The position numbers and the translations under genes are program-made. DNA of 64,000 nucleotides from Pampus argenteus (Eukaryota > Chordata > Actinopteri > Scombriformes > Stromateidae). Shown piece by piece: positions 9,404-20,533 of this stretch. The stretch spans positions 3,715,001 through 3,779,000 of the forward strand of contig CM072876.1 in assembly GCA_036937835.1 (NCBI GenBank), given 5' to 3'. A model generated the notes under the pieces. It worked only from the letters and a program-made list of their open reading frames with translations. It did not search any database and was not told where the DNA came from. Numbering within the stretch: the stretch's first letter is position 1; every line of letters begins with the position of its first letter.

Positions 9404-12400
9404 CTTTACATACACACTATCATGATGTTTCTATATTTAAACTGTGAATTTTGAGGATTTAAATGTAGAGTAAAACTTTAAATTAGGTAAGTTTAGAAAG
9501 TTTTAAAATGTGTAGACAAATGTTATGTAATGATATGTATTATGTTATATATATATAAAATGCAATCTTTGCAGGTTTTATTTTTATTAGTTTGAGAATA
9601 TAAACAATTGTCCAAAAGTGTTATTACAGAAGGAAGAGAGAAGCTGTTGATTGGTTCTGCATGTAAGCATGTATTGTGCTTCCCTAACAGTGTTACCTAA
9701 AGGATGAAAGAATATACTGTAATTTTGATTATGAATCCAGTCAGCTGTGTTTTCCAGCAGCAACGTTTTACTTTGATGCTACAGCAGAGATGATGTGTAA
9801 CCTGATGTCCACCAGTCTGACACAACTCTTTGTCCTTTGACCTGCTGCTGGAGTGTTTACACAATCAGTACACATACACTTTGGCTCCCCTCTCAACACC
9901 CACACACGCTAACTTCTGTGAAGGACATGAGAAAGTCTGAATCAGACAGCTAGAGTAGGAAGCTTTCTGTGATGCGTTCAACTGCTTTAAGTCTGTCCAG
10001 TGTGCTGAAGATAAGCAGGTACAGTTGAAGCCTGATCAGAAGCTGCACGACATTTTTTTGAGTCATTTCCATGAACTATACACCGATATTGTTTGCGAGT
10101 TTTAGCTTCACAACTCAGATTATGTATAATACTTGACATATTTATGAGTGAACATCTAGTCTGCCTTCATTTCCATGCCGTAGTAATGTGGTGGACATGC
10201 AGACGTATGCACTGCATTACCTTTTTTTAAAGATGTAATACTGAATCGTATGCTTTTTGGATTCAGATCCAAACAGTTAACAGAAAATGTTGGGAGGCGT
10301 AAACGTCAGCAGCATGTGTTCTCCCTGCATCCTTTCAGGTATACTGTATAAGCACGGTTATGTCATCACTGGTTCTAGCCCACATTGAACATTGCTCTGT
10401 TTGCAGTCACAAGAAGGCAAAGGTTGCAGTTAGTTGAAAACAGATCGGCTAGATGAGACAGTTCATAAAACTTTATTAACATTATTCTGTTGTTTATTAG
10501 GAAAAAACTGTCTTGAACTTAACTTAAAATTCACGACCCCAGAAACACAAACTAGAAACTCCAAGAAGAGTCAATTACGTTTTTCAAAAGCCTAAAACAA
10601 ATGATTTAACTGCACTTTAAAGAGATTTCTCACATTTAACCTTCAACCAACCCAAATACATGTATACAAAAATACAAAACCCGACTTTACTTGCAAAAGC
10701 AAACGCTTCATTCATTCAAAACTCTGCTATGAATGGAATTTTTGCATCACAACTTTACACACATACACCAAATAAATATCTCCTTCCACATGCCAACTGC
10801 ACACTGACGTGCTAAATATGAAACAATATTATCTTTGGGATTTGTAGTATTTGTAGCACGCTGTAAATATAGACTATGAATCACTCATATACTCATAGAC
10901 ATATATCAGACACAATTATTTTACCTGAAGATGACATGAACATGGTTACTGTATTGTACTGTAAACCTCAGTCCTATTAATCAATGTTGCAATAATGTAG
11001 ACATCTCATTCTTCATATCTTATGTACCATTTAAATTTTTTTGTAAACTAACCATCATCAATTCCTTTATTTATTTTGTGTTTTTTCATACACCTCCTTT
11101 TATTTTATTCTCTTTTATATTGTTAATGTCTACACCTTATAAACACTGTTAGTGTTTCTATCAAACTGCTGCCAAACAGCCTGAACTAGAAACAGCCTCT
11201 GAACGCACCACTGAACAGAAGGCGGTAAGAATCGATGCCGAACACAACGTGCTTTCGTTATTTTCACCTCGAATTAAGACATTTTATACTTCAGCGGCAG
11301 CATTTATTCTCCTTTATTTCGCTGGACTTAATGAAAATGTAAATTATACGTTGTAGTTTGTGATGATGATTGCTTCAGCCGTTTTTGGTGGTCGCTGCTT
11401 TAATTGACGCCAGCTGTGTTTTCTGTTGGGACTTTTGAGTTTCTTACTTGTATTTCTATGCACGATATTATAGCAAGCTTGGATTTGCAGGTAGAAAGAC
11501 CTCAGTGAAGTATTTCATGTGAGACAGCAGCTTTATTTGCAGCAACAGTCCTAATGTCATCACAATGGGGAGAGTATCAATGCATCAGTGATGCTATCTG
11601 CACCGACTGTGCAGTCTAATCCCATTTACACCTAATAGCTAATTGAATAACAGCAAACAGTGTGGAAACAATAGAAAACAATGTGAAATAGTGTAGAAAC
11701 ACACGCTGAATGGCACTTTTGTCCATAAGTTTGTCGCTCCAGTGCTTGGTGCAATATAAATTGGTTGATAAACAGATGGCTGGCGTGTATCTATAAATCT
11801 GCAGATGTTCAGTCATCAGTTGCTGCATGTTAAATATGACTTTTTTCCACATTTGAGCCATCGAGCGTTTCACAAAGATGTGTTCGATCTTCTACGACTG
11901 AAAATCTCTCAGATCTGTACTTTGGTTTTTATTCCTGCCGGAGGAAGATGAAATGCGTGGTATGCATGCAGATCTAGTTATGATGTGACATATTGTGAAG
12001 TGGGCATCTATAATGGATGTGACGTCAGGTTGAGGGTGTGGGAGTCTGTCCTCACATGACTCATCCTGACGGGGAGGAGAAACGGCATCTCCCTGCAGTG
12101 AGACTGACTGACAGACAAGGGCACGGAAAAGACAAAGAAAATGAACTGATGAGATAACCGCGTGGCGTGCAGAACAGATATCACTGCAATCAAAAAGAGG
12201 AACTGCTAAAAAAAAAAAAAAAAATCTCTTTGTTCAGATGCCAGCTGTCATATGGTGATCACACCTATTGCTTTTTTCTCCCCCTGAATCACAGTGGAAA
12301 AAAAAACTACTTTGTTGTATTTTTTATTTGGTTGTCAACTAAAATCATATGACCTGAGGCCACCGCGAGCGTCTCCCAGCAGCTCGTTATTCTTTTGGGT

Positions 12401-13128
12401 TCTTTTGACCTGAATCACCAGGAAGCTGATTAAACAAAAAATGTTTTACACTTACCCGCCGAGCGCCAAATGGCAGACAGATAAAGTTAGCAACTAGCTG
12501 CTGAACACAGTGTCAGTTGTTGTGTGTTTACAACTTGTTTCCTCTGCCCTCAAGTGGCCAACATTAGTTAAAGCAGCTTTGAAGGCTTTAGCTGTATATT
12601 ATCTTCCTAAGAACTTGACTCAGAGTCATATTGGATGTGTTCGGCTTTATAAGAAATGAGATATAGATGGACCTCTGATTTAAGTTGTTTACACAAATAA
12701 ACAAACGCCGGAGAGTTAAAACAGAAACGCAGGAATCAGACTGAGACTGATGACGCACATTTAAAACACAATGAGTTACAACGATCAGTGAAGACAGATG
12801 CCTGATTGGACGACGTCCCTAATGGCTACCACCGCACCATCCTTTAGCTTTTCAATCATTACATAATAAAAGATACAGCGAAGACAAATTGATTTCCAAT
12901 AATTTAATTGAATTTTTTATTTTTTCACAGAAATGAGAGTACAGACAATATGCTGCTTGCTAGCACAACGTTCTGCATTCATCTCCCCCCCCTTTGTTGC
13001 TATAACAGTGATGGATGAATAGTCCAATTAAGGCAACCTAGCAACGCCGTTGAAAAACTCAGAGAGATGCAGTCAGTGGCTGCTCGACCACAAACAAACA
13101 TCTGAGTCTTTTTCACAGTTAAAGATTA

Positions 13129-13129
<1 letters not shown>
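9404..13129. other. Intergenic or intronic DNA, no gene seen
   Basis: Low-GC single-copy-looking sequence with A/T runs (for example 12205-12225) and only short chance ORFs. No splice-consistent coding block, RNA gene or recognisable transposase was found. Confidence 0.4.

Positions 13130-13179
<50 letters not shown>
13130..13179. repeat. (CA)n microsatellite
   Basis: An uninterrupted run of about 25 CA units. A short (CATA)n tract follows at about 13321-13345. Confidence 0.97.
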
Positions 13180-13180
<1 letters not shown>

Positions 13181-13357
13181 CCGTGAACATATGGAGGTTA
13201 TCACTTTGATGGAATTTATATGCACAAGATAAACCTTGTTGATCCCACAAAAGGAAGGAAAAAGAAGCTCCACTGTATCCGACATGCAGGATCTACTATA
13301 GACAGTGCTATGTGTGATTGACACATACATACATACATACATACACACAAACACACA

Positions 13358-14585
13358 CTGTGAATGGGCTTCCTGTGTCTAGTAGTTAAACTTTTGAAAT
13401 GAGAGGGTGAAGGTGCTTTTAATGATTTTTAACTGGTTTATTTGTGGGAAAAAAATCCTTTTTGAAAATTTTTTTATTTTTTTTATATGTATTAGTATAT
13501 TTGTATTTGTAGGAGACAGATAAGCACTCACACTAGCGTCTGGTCACACGTTAACACACATGTTCACCAGTAGGTGGTACTGTTGTGTCACATGAACAGA
13601 CCGGCAGGGGGGGGTCACCGTTCACTCAACGCTGCGCTCATTGAGTTTGTAATTTAGACCAAAATTAAAGCACAAGCGCTCCTCCATTTATTGTTCTGCT
13701 TTTACATCAAAGTCAAATGTGATGAATACTTGGAAGGTCATGGAAAAGCCCCCCCTCTCCTATCATCTGTTATCATCTGTGTGCTCGCTGCGCCACAGTC
13801 TCCAGCCAGGAAAACACATTAAAGGGAGAATCTACTCAAAAAGGAGATCACTCCCCCCTTCCCCACCCACCCCACCCCCCCTCGACTTGGACAGTGTAAA
13901 CAGGAACAAAAAAAAAAAAAAAGCAAAAGCCAAAGCTTTAATCTGTCTCTGTGGAGGACTTCTATTATAGATTAGCACATCATTTATTTTTCCAATAACA
14001 GTGAGATACGGTTGTTTATTTACACAAATCTAGAATTAAGATCCAAGATCATAGTAGGGATAGTTAAATATTCCATTTTGGGATGTGTTTCCCATTAAGA
14101 GGCACCCCAGGGCCACTAAAACGCTCCTTCACACAGATTTTTTGGCGTTTTTTTTTTTCCTTCTTCACACATTAGGAGCAAAATAAAAAGGTGTGAACAG
14201 AGTGTCAATAAGATCCACTGAGCATACACCACACAGGTGTCATAGACACTAACACGCTGAACGCCTGGGTGTAACCTCGTTAAATGTGCATCAAAGCCAA
14301 CAAGAGAAGAAGAGGTTGACAGAAAGAGGCTGCTCTTTGCATCAAAGACACACAATAAGGAAACTGATAATATTTATTATTTATGTCTGCTTTGCTGGAT
14401 GTACGTCTGGCGCACAAAGAGAAAAATTTAAAAAACATTTTGTGTTAAAGGAGAACGAGGATAAACCCTACAAGAAAGTGACCTAAAAGTGTTTGTATGT
14501 GCACCATATATTGTGATGTCTTATTACAGTAACTCATGCTGACAGTCCAAAGCACATCACTCACTAACTGCGCTGACCTGTGCCC

Positions 14586-14620
<35 letters not shown>

Positions 14621-15884
14621 CACACACTGTATGCACTGTTACTGTGTCGCCTCCGTGTGTTTGAACGTGTTGTTTTTCGATGCCGTGACCCTAAAATCTC
14701 AGCATGTCTTTGGTGTTGACAAATGGGATTAGACGGAGCACGTTGCAACAGAGAACCTGCTGTGTTGGAGCATTGACTGCTTCCGTATCTCGATGTATTG
14801 TATCAATCCAGGTCAATGGTAAGACGGCAGCCGCGTGTCATTATTATTCTCCTGTCATATCGTGTCAAACCTACAGAATCACACTCTCTTTAATACCTGC
14901 AGGTCTAACACTACTGTTGCTGGACTGTTAGGGACATCTCACACACACAAACGTGCACAGCGCTCCGACCATCTACGACCTAATCTAATAGAGGCAATCA
15001 GTAAAGATTTACAGGATCGTAAAAGATGCTCCGCAGGTGTTGACATAAGCAGCCCAAATAAATGTCCCCTCCTTGGGGTGTTGTCATGTGTGCATCGATG
15101 TGACTGAAGAGCCGAGATGTTCCTGTTTACTGAGAAGAGAATAAAGAATAAAGAGAATATTATGGAAAGTACTAATGGAAACGGTAACGGAGAGAGAGAA
15201 ACTGGCTGGCGTCCAATTAAAATCCAGAAGACCGCGGGGCACACTGTGGACGAAGATCAGGGTGTTGAGATGTTGACCCGAGTGGGAACAAATCAGGAAG
15301 TGACTTCTAATTAACAGTTTACGAGGATGAACTGATGACGATGTTGGAAACACGTGTTAATAAACCTGTTTCTAATCATCTGTGGGTTTGACTTGTTGTT
15401 GAAGTTATACAGTAATTCTATACTATATTACTGATATATGTTCTAGTGTTTTATTACATCCCTTTAATAATGAGTCAGTCACCTACAAATTCACCAACAA
15501 ACCATAATGCATAACTAACAACATGGCATATGGATGTTAATATTCATGTAAACGTGCTCTGAAAAGAACGACTCAAGTGTTTGTTGTTGTTGTTGTTGTT
15601 GTCTCTGGTTTATGTAATTCATGGACTAATGGTGTAATTATCGGTGCAGGTTGTTAATTTTGGAGGATTTTCAGAGACCTGAAGAGGTGAATGTAAAACA
15701 TAGTAATAGAAACGAGCATTTTTTTGTTGTCGCTGCTGTGCAAAAGTCTTAAGCATTGAAAGGAAAGTAAAGACGTATATTAATGTCTTCTTTAAAACAG
15801 CCGCAGTTCTCCTCGGTTACACCTGCACTCCGTGTTTCAGGTACTCAGTTTCAGGTTATTCCTGCATCTTGCCCGGTTCTTGAC
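13358..15884. other. Intergenic DNA with short simple repeats
   Basis: Contains a CA tract at about 14584-14627 with one interruption, a C-rich/A-rich patch at 13850-13925, and a (TTG)n run near 15581-15603. The short ORFs overlap on both strands, have no family features, and are not supported as genes. Confidence 0.45.
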
Positions 15885-16763
15885 ATGTGATCCCAGACTG
15901 ACTCTGTGACATGTGATCCCAGACTGACTCATTGACATGTGATCACAGACTGACTCTGTGACATGTGATCCCAGACTGACTCCTTGACATGTGATCCCAG
16001 ACTGACTCCGTGACATGTGATCCCAGACTGACTCCGTGACATGTGATCCCAGACTGACTCCTTGGCATGTGATCCCAGACTGACTCCATGACATGTGATC
16101 CCAGACTGACTCCTTGACATGTGATCCCAGACTGACTCCTTGACATGGGATCCCAGACTGACTCCTTGACACGTGATCCCAGACTGACTCCTTGACATGT
16201 GATCCCAGACTGACTCCTTGACACGTGATCCCAGACTGACTCTTTGACACGTGATTCCAGACTGACTCCTTGACATGTGATCCCAGACTGACTCCTTGAC
16301 ACATGATCACAGACTGACTCCTTGACATGTGATCCCAGACTGACTCCTTGACATGTGATCCCAGACTGACTCCTTGACACGTGATGCCAGACTGACTCCT
16401 TGACATGTGATCCCGGACTGACTCCTTGACATGTGATCCCAGACTGACTCCTTGACACGTGATCCCAGACTGACTCCTTGACACGTGATCCCAGACTGAC
16501 TCCTTGACACGTGATCCCAGACTGACTCCTTGACACGTGATCCTAGACTGACTCCTTGACACGTGATCCCAGACTGACTCCTTGACACGTGATCCCAGAC
16601 TGACTCCTTGACACGTGATCCCAGACTGACTCCTTGACACGTGATCCCAGACTGACTCCTTGACATGTGATCCCAGACTGACTCCTTGACACGTGATCCC
16701 AGACTGACTTCTTGACATGTGATGCCAGACTGACTCCTTGACATGTGATCCCAGACTGACTCC
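15885..16763 (-). repeat. 26-bp minisatellite, about 34 copies
   Basis: The unit on the + strand is TGACTCCTTGACATGTGATC followed by CCAGAC. The spacing of successive TGACTC strings is exactly 26 bp. Because 26 is not a multiple of three, and few units carry stops on the minus strand, three frames stay open and give spurious ORFs of up to 319 codons with a 26-residue period. Copies differ mainly at CATGTG versus CACGTG and at CCTTG, CCGTG or CTGTG. The last + strand unit joins directly to Tc1 transposase sequence. Confidence 0.97.
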
Positions 16764-16930
16764 GTGGTGTTGAGATCGGGGCTCTGCGGGGACCAAACCA
16801 TCTGTTGCTGGACTCCTTATTCTTCTCGTTCTATAGAAATCTCTTTACGACTCTGCCTGTATGTTTGGGATCGTTGTCATGCTCCATAGAATACATTTAA
16901 CTCTGATCAGACGCCTTCCTGATGTTATAA
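16740..16930 (-). pseudogene. Tc1/mariner transposase relic (C-terminal catalytic part)
   Basis: On the minus strand, 16834-16887 reads MEHDNDPKHTGRVVKRFL and then a stop. In another frame, 16752-16801 reads MVWSPQSPDLNTTESVWDH. These match the hallmark Tc1 motifs DNDPKHT (second catalytic Asp) and W-PSQSPDLNPIE-LW (the catalytic Glu of DD34E). The two motifs are about 115 bp apart, close to the 105 bp expected, with a frameshift and an in-frame stop. The upstream domains and the inverted repeats were not found. The element is dead. Confidence 0.82.
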
Positions 16931-18025
16931 CGTTACGGTTAAGGATCTAAAACATTTGTACTGTATGTATATATGTTCTTTCTTATTCCTTAAATTATCT
17001 TTTGACGCCTCACATCTCTCTTGTCACCCCCTTTTGGGAACTATTGCTCCCCTTTGCTTGAAGGAGCATACAAGTGTTGTGATTGGATAGTAATCATAAA
17101 GCACTGATGCATTCCTAATCATTATGATAAGCCACTGCACTTTAGGAGACAAAAATAGCATCTAAAACGCATGTGATGAATCAGGATTAATTCATGCTTA
17201 TGTGTCATTTTACGCCTGATTTAGAGCTAAACATAAGTAAGGTGTTAATATGCAGATTCACCATTAGTGTTTATACACTATATACTACTGTATACTATAT
17301 AAACTACTTGATCATTATTTATTGATCTAAAGGCTATGATGCCGTATTACTTCATTCATTATAATCTGACATGGTATATGATGATATATGGTTATTTATA
17401 TATATGGTTTATACATCCACAACTATTTTAATAATTAATTAATCATAGTCTCTAGTATATAAGTATTACAGTTATGGTTGTTGGGGAAGGTTTTCTTATA
17501 CAAGTTATAATATTTTAGTACTAACTTGTACCTCAAAAACATGTTCATCCACTGGCCTCAAGCTGATGTAGTACCACTAATAACCACAAGAGGCTGGTTC
17601 CAAAACTGCAGACTGTATACACACGTCAGAAACCTGTAACGTGAGGTCAGGTTTTTGTTTACGGTCAAAAATCATCTATTTATTGGCTGTTATACTGCTA
17701 CAATAGTCAGGAAATTATTACATTACACATGTGCTGTGGCACACTGAGGCACAAAACACCAAGCAGCAGAGCTGGAAAAGATGCAGCTGTTGATTTGACC
17801 CTCTGAATTCATGCAGGCTGTGCAGGTTCAGCCCTGCAAACAAACAAACAAACAAAACGAAAGCTCAAGTGTGAATTGAGATTCAGCTCTTTGGTAGCAG
17901 CTCGGTGACATGATGAATAGACCGATCTGGTTGCCATGGCTCACACTGGATTATAATTAAGATGAATGTCTGTTTTTGATTGTTTGCTACTGTCGAAAAC
18001 TCTGAGAGGTAGAAACACGGTTCTT
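16931..18025. other. AT-rich intergenic DNA, no gene seen
   Basis: Highly AT-rich between about 17270 and 17480, with a short (CAAA)n near 17837. No coding or RNA feature is supported. Confidence 0.45.

Positions 18026-18113
<88 letters not shown>
18026..18113. repeat. (TCTA)n microsatellite
   Basis: About 22 uninterrupted tetranucleotide units. Confidence 0.97.
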
Positions 18114-19788
18114 CTACGACAGCCTTTATTCAATCTATCCATCGATCTCTATCTGTTGTCTTTGGTTCATAAGTTGATGTCTTACAGTAGTAGACTATAT
18201 AAATACATGTTACCTGCAGCACCAGCTCATAAATCAGTGACCTCGTGGCTGCGGTGGAGCTCAGATGTGGTCGCTGTGGGTCCACTCCACCGGCGTTGTG
18301 TCCTTGTTAAAGTGCTCTCGGAGGTTTATGCGTCCGCTGGCACTGTGAACTATGGCCCTGGGATTTATAACACCTCATTACCGAGCTATCATAAAACCCT
18401 CATGTTTGTAAATGTTAATGCTCGTGATTTATATTTAAATGTCAGCTATATGTCGCAGTTGAAAGGTGTTTGACGACCAGGGAGGGACGGGGAACGGAGA
18501 TCCTGACAGAGATGTCAGACGAGAGAGAAGCTTTGAATGAAATATGAATTTATTCCTCCATCTTATTGTTCTTCAGTTTATGTTTGTGGTGATTTGTCAT
18601 GAAAGCTGCTTGTTCCACGTGTGTCATATCTGCAATCAATTAATTATGAACATCTCTCCTTTAGCCACAGTCAGAATTGACACGTTTTTGTGCTCATTTG
18701 TGGGCGCTGCTGGTGATTCCTTGTTATGGTGATTAATAATTTGATGTACAGAGCTGTGTGTGTGTGTGCCACTTCAGATGGCATCTCACTGATACACTCA
18801 TAATATCTGTCTGTGGAGGAGATAAAAAAAATAAAAAAAAAAAACCTGAGGGAGAGCGAGAGAGTCCCTCCCTCTGCTCCTCTCCTCAGGAGGTGACACA
18901 CTTCGACATCAAAGCTGAATTGTAGCTTATTAGTGTGGCAGAGTGAGACTGGTGGTACGGTTCAAACGCTCCTGCTCACTTTCAATTACACGTTCGGAGA
19001 TGGATTCATATTTATATCTGGGAGAAATGTGATCATCAAAGCAAACAAAGCACTGTACGTTCAACCCTCCTCTCTCGCTCTCTCCGGCTTAGAAGAGCTG
19101 CTGATTTGAGCCAAATGATCGAATTTCATCACTGCTGATATAAATGAAATTCTTATCCACTTGCACTGGATGGATCTGATATTCTCACATAGCTCCACAT
19201 GAACAAGAACCTGGTTTTAATGATGAGGTCTTCTACAGTTTCTTTCCACAAAGAAAGTAAAGTTGCTGAAAAAGTTCGGATCTGATTGACCTGATAGCCT
19301 ATAACTTATCTATTGCTAAAAACAAGTTCATTTCCCAGAGCAGAAAAGGTAATGCGTTCCAGATCTGTGGTATTAGATGTCATTTCAACAGTTTCAACAA
19401 AGATATGACCTTCTGGGTTGTTTGCCTTTTTACTTCCTCCAAATCTGGCTTGACCGACAGGAATTGCATGCCTGATTCTGGCTTTGAATCACACGACTCT
19501 GACTAATCTCCATCGCTTTCCCTCTGCTTCATCTTGCTGCTTGCATCATCCATCCAAAATTCAAATTTGGGACAACAGATCTGAGGCTGGGTTGAGCTGA
19601 GGTGAGATGAGGGAGCAGCAACCGCTACGGGCTTAGATACCTGCCAAGTGAAAATAAACAAAACGCAGATTTTATTTTATATTAATAACTACGAATCAAA
19701 TGACTGTGTTTAGTCATTTTAGTGGGAAAGTGGTCGATTTTTTACTACCTGCAACTTGAACTTGTTTTGGTTCACACCACTTTCTTTG
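18114..19788. other. Intergenic DNA, no gene seen
   Basis: Ordinary mixed sequence with short ORFs only. A short A-rich tract lies at 18824-18843. Nothing recognisable. Confidence 0.4.
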
Positions 19789-20533
19789 CTGGTGAACATA
19801 GTGGTGTCACGTAAAGCGGAGCATGGACCCAAATGTAGAGGAGACAGAGGCTGCAGGAATATTATTTATTTATTAGGACGACTCAAGAGTGTTAGCAAGG
19901 CAAGACAGAGCAAACTAGAACAAACCGAACAGAGGATCCACCGAGATAACCAGGGAATGGGGTTCAGGTGGGTGGGCAGGAACACAGGAAGGGAGCTGAT
20001 TGGCTAGGAAAGGCACAGGGAGCAGGGCAGGGAGGAGGAGGAGGGTGATGAAGGGCAGGAGTGGAGGGGAAAAGTGTGAGAAAAAAGCAGGCTGGGAGAG
20101 GAGCACAGCCAAGCCAAAACACAATCCGTCTCAAGAGAACCTAAAATGCCAGCAGGCCAAATGTAAATGCAACAAAACACAAAAAGGTCCAGGAAAGAGT
20201 CCATGACGGTAAATACAGTCTAAAAAAACCACAAGACCATGACAAGTGGAGCATTTAGCTGCTAAAGAGCCAGATATTTCCCTCAGGAGTAAGTAAACAG
20301 AGCTAAAAGGAGAGCGGCTACAGTTTAAGCCTTAATAGTCCCTTGTTTCATCAGTCATTTTTAAAAACTCACACCAAAAGTCAAGAGTTATTTTAAGCTA
20401 GTGGCCATTAGGAAACACAACACAACAACAACAACACAACACTGACATAAAATCACCTTGTTGTTGCAGCGATTTCCTGCGGGAAATATCTGGCTCTTTA
20501 GCTGCTAAATGCTCCGCTATGTTCACCGGCTAG
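19789..20533. mobile_element. Foldback MITE, split by a later insertion
   Basis: The left end is GCTGGTGAACATAGTG (19789-19803 region). After the insertion it resumes with GAGCATTTAGCTGCTAAAGA and GCCAGATATTTCCC. The right end (about 20479-20531) is the reverse complement, including GGGAAATATCTGGCTCTTTA and GCTCCGCTATGTTCACCGGC. The arms match almost perfectly for about 50 bp. A related fragment with ACATAGTAGAGCATCTAGC lies at 49064-49095. The family name is unknown to me. Confidence 0.75.
19804..20245. mobile_element. Element nested inside the foldback MITE
   Basis: Starts GTGTCACG and ends CATGACAA, with inverted TGTCA/TGACA termini. It is flanked by GTG at 19801-19803 and 20246-20248, consistent with a 3-bp target duplication. 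Removing it restores a continuous MITE arm. A shorter relative lies at 6061-6251. Its internal ORFs are not convincing as proteins. Confidence 0.6.

Noticed and set aside
15837..16801. Long minus-strand ORFs (319, 197, 164 and 115 codons) with SRSQSGITCQ repeats
   Set aside because: They are three frames of one 26-bp tandem repeat without stops. The period is 26 residues in every frame, which is an arithmetic consequence and not a protein family.
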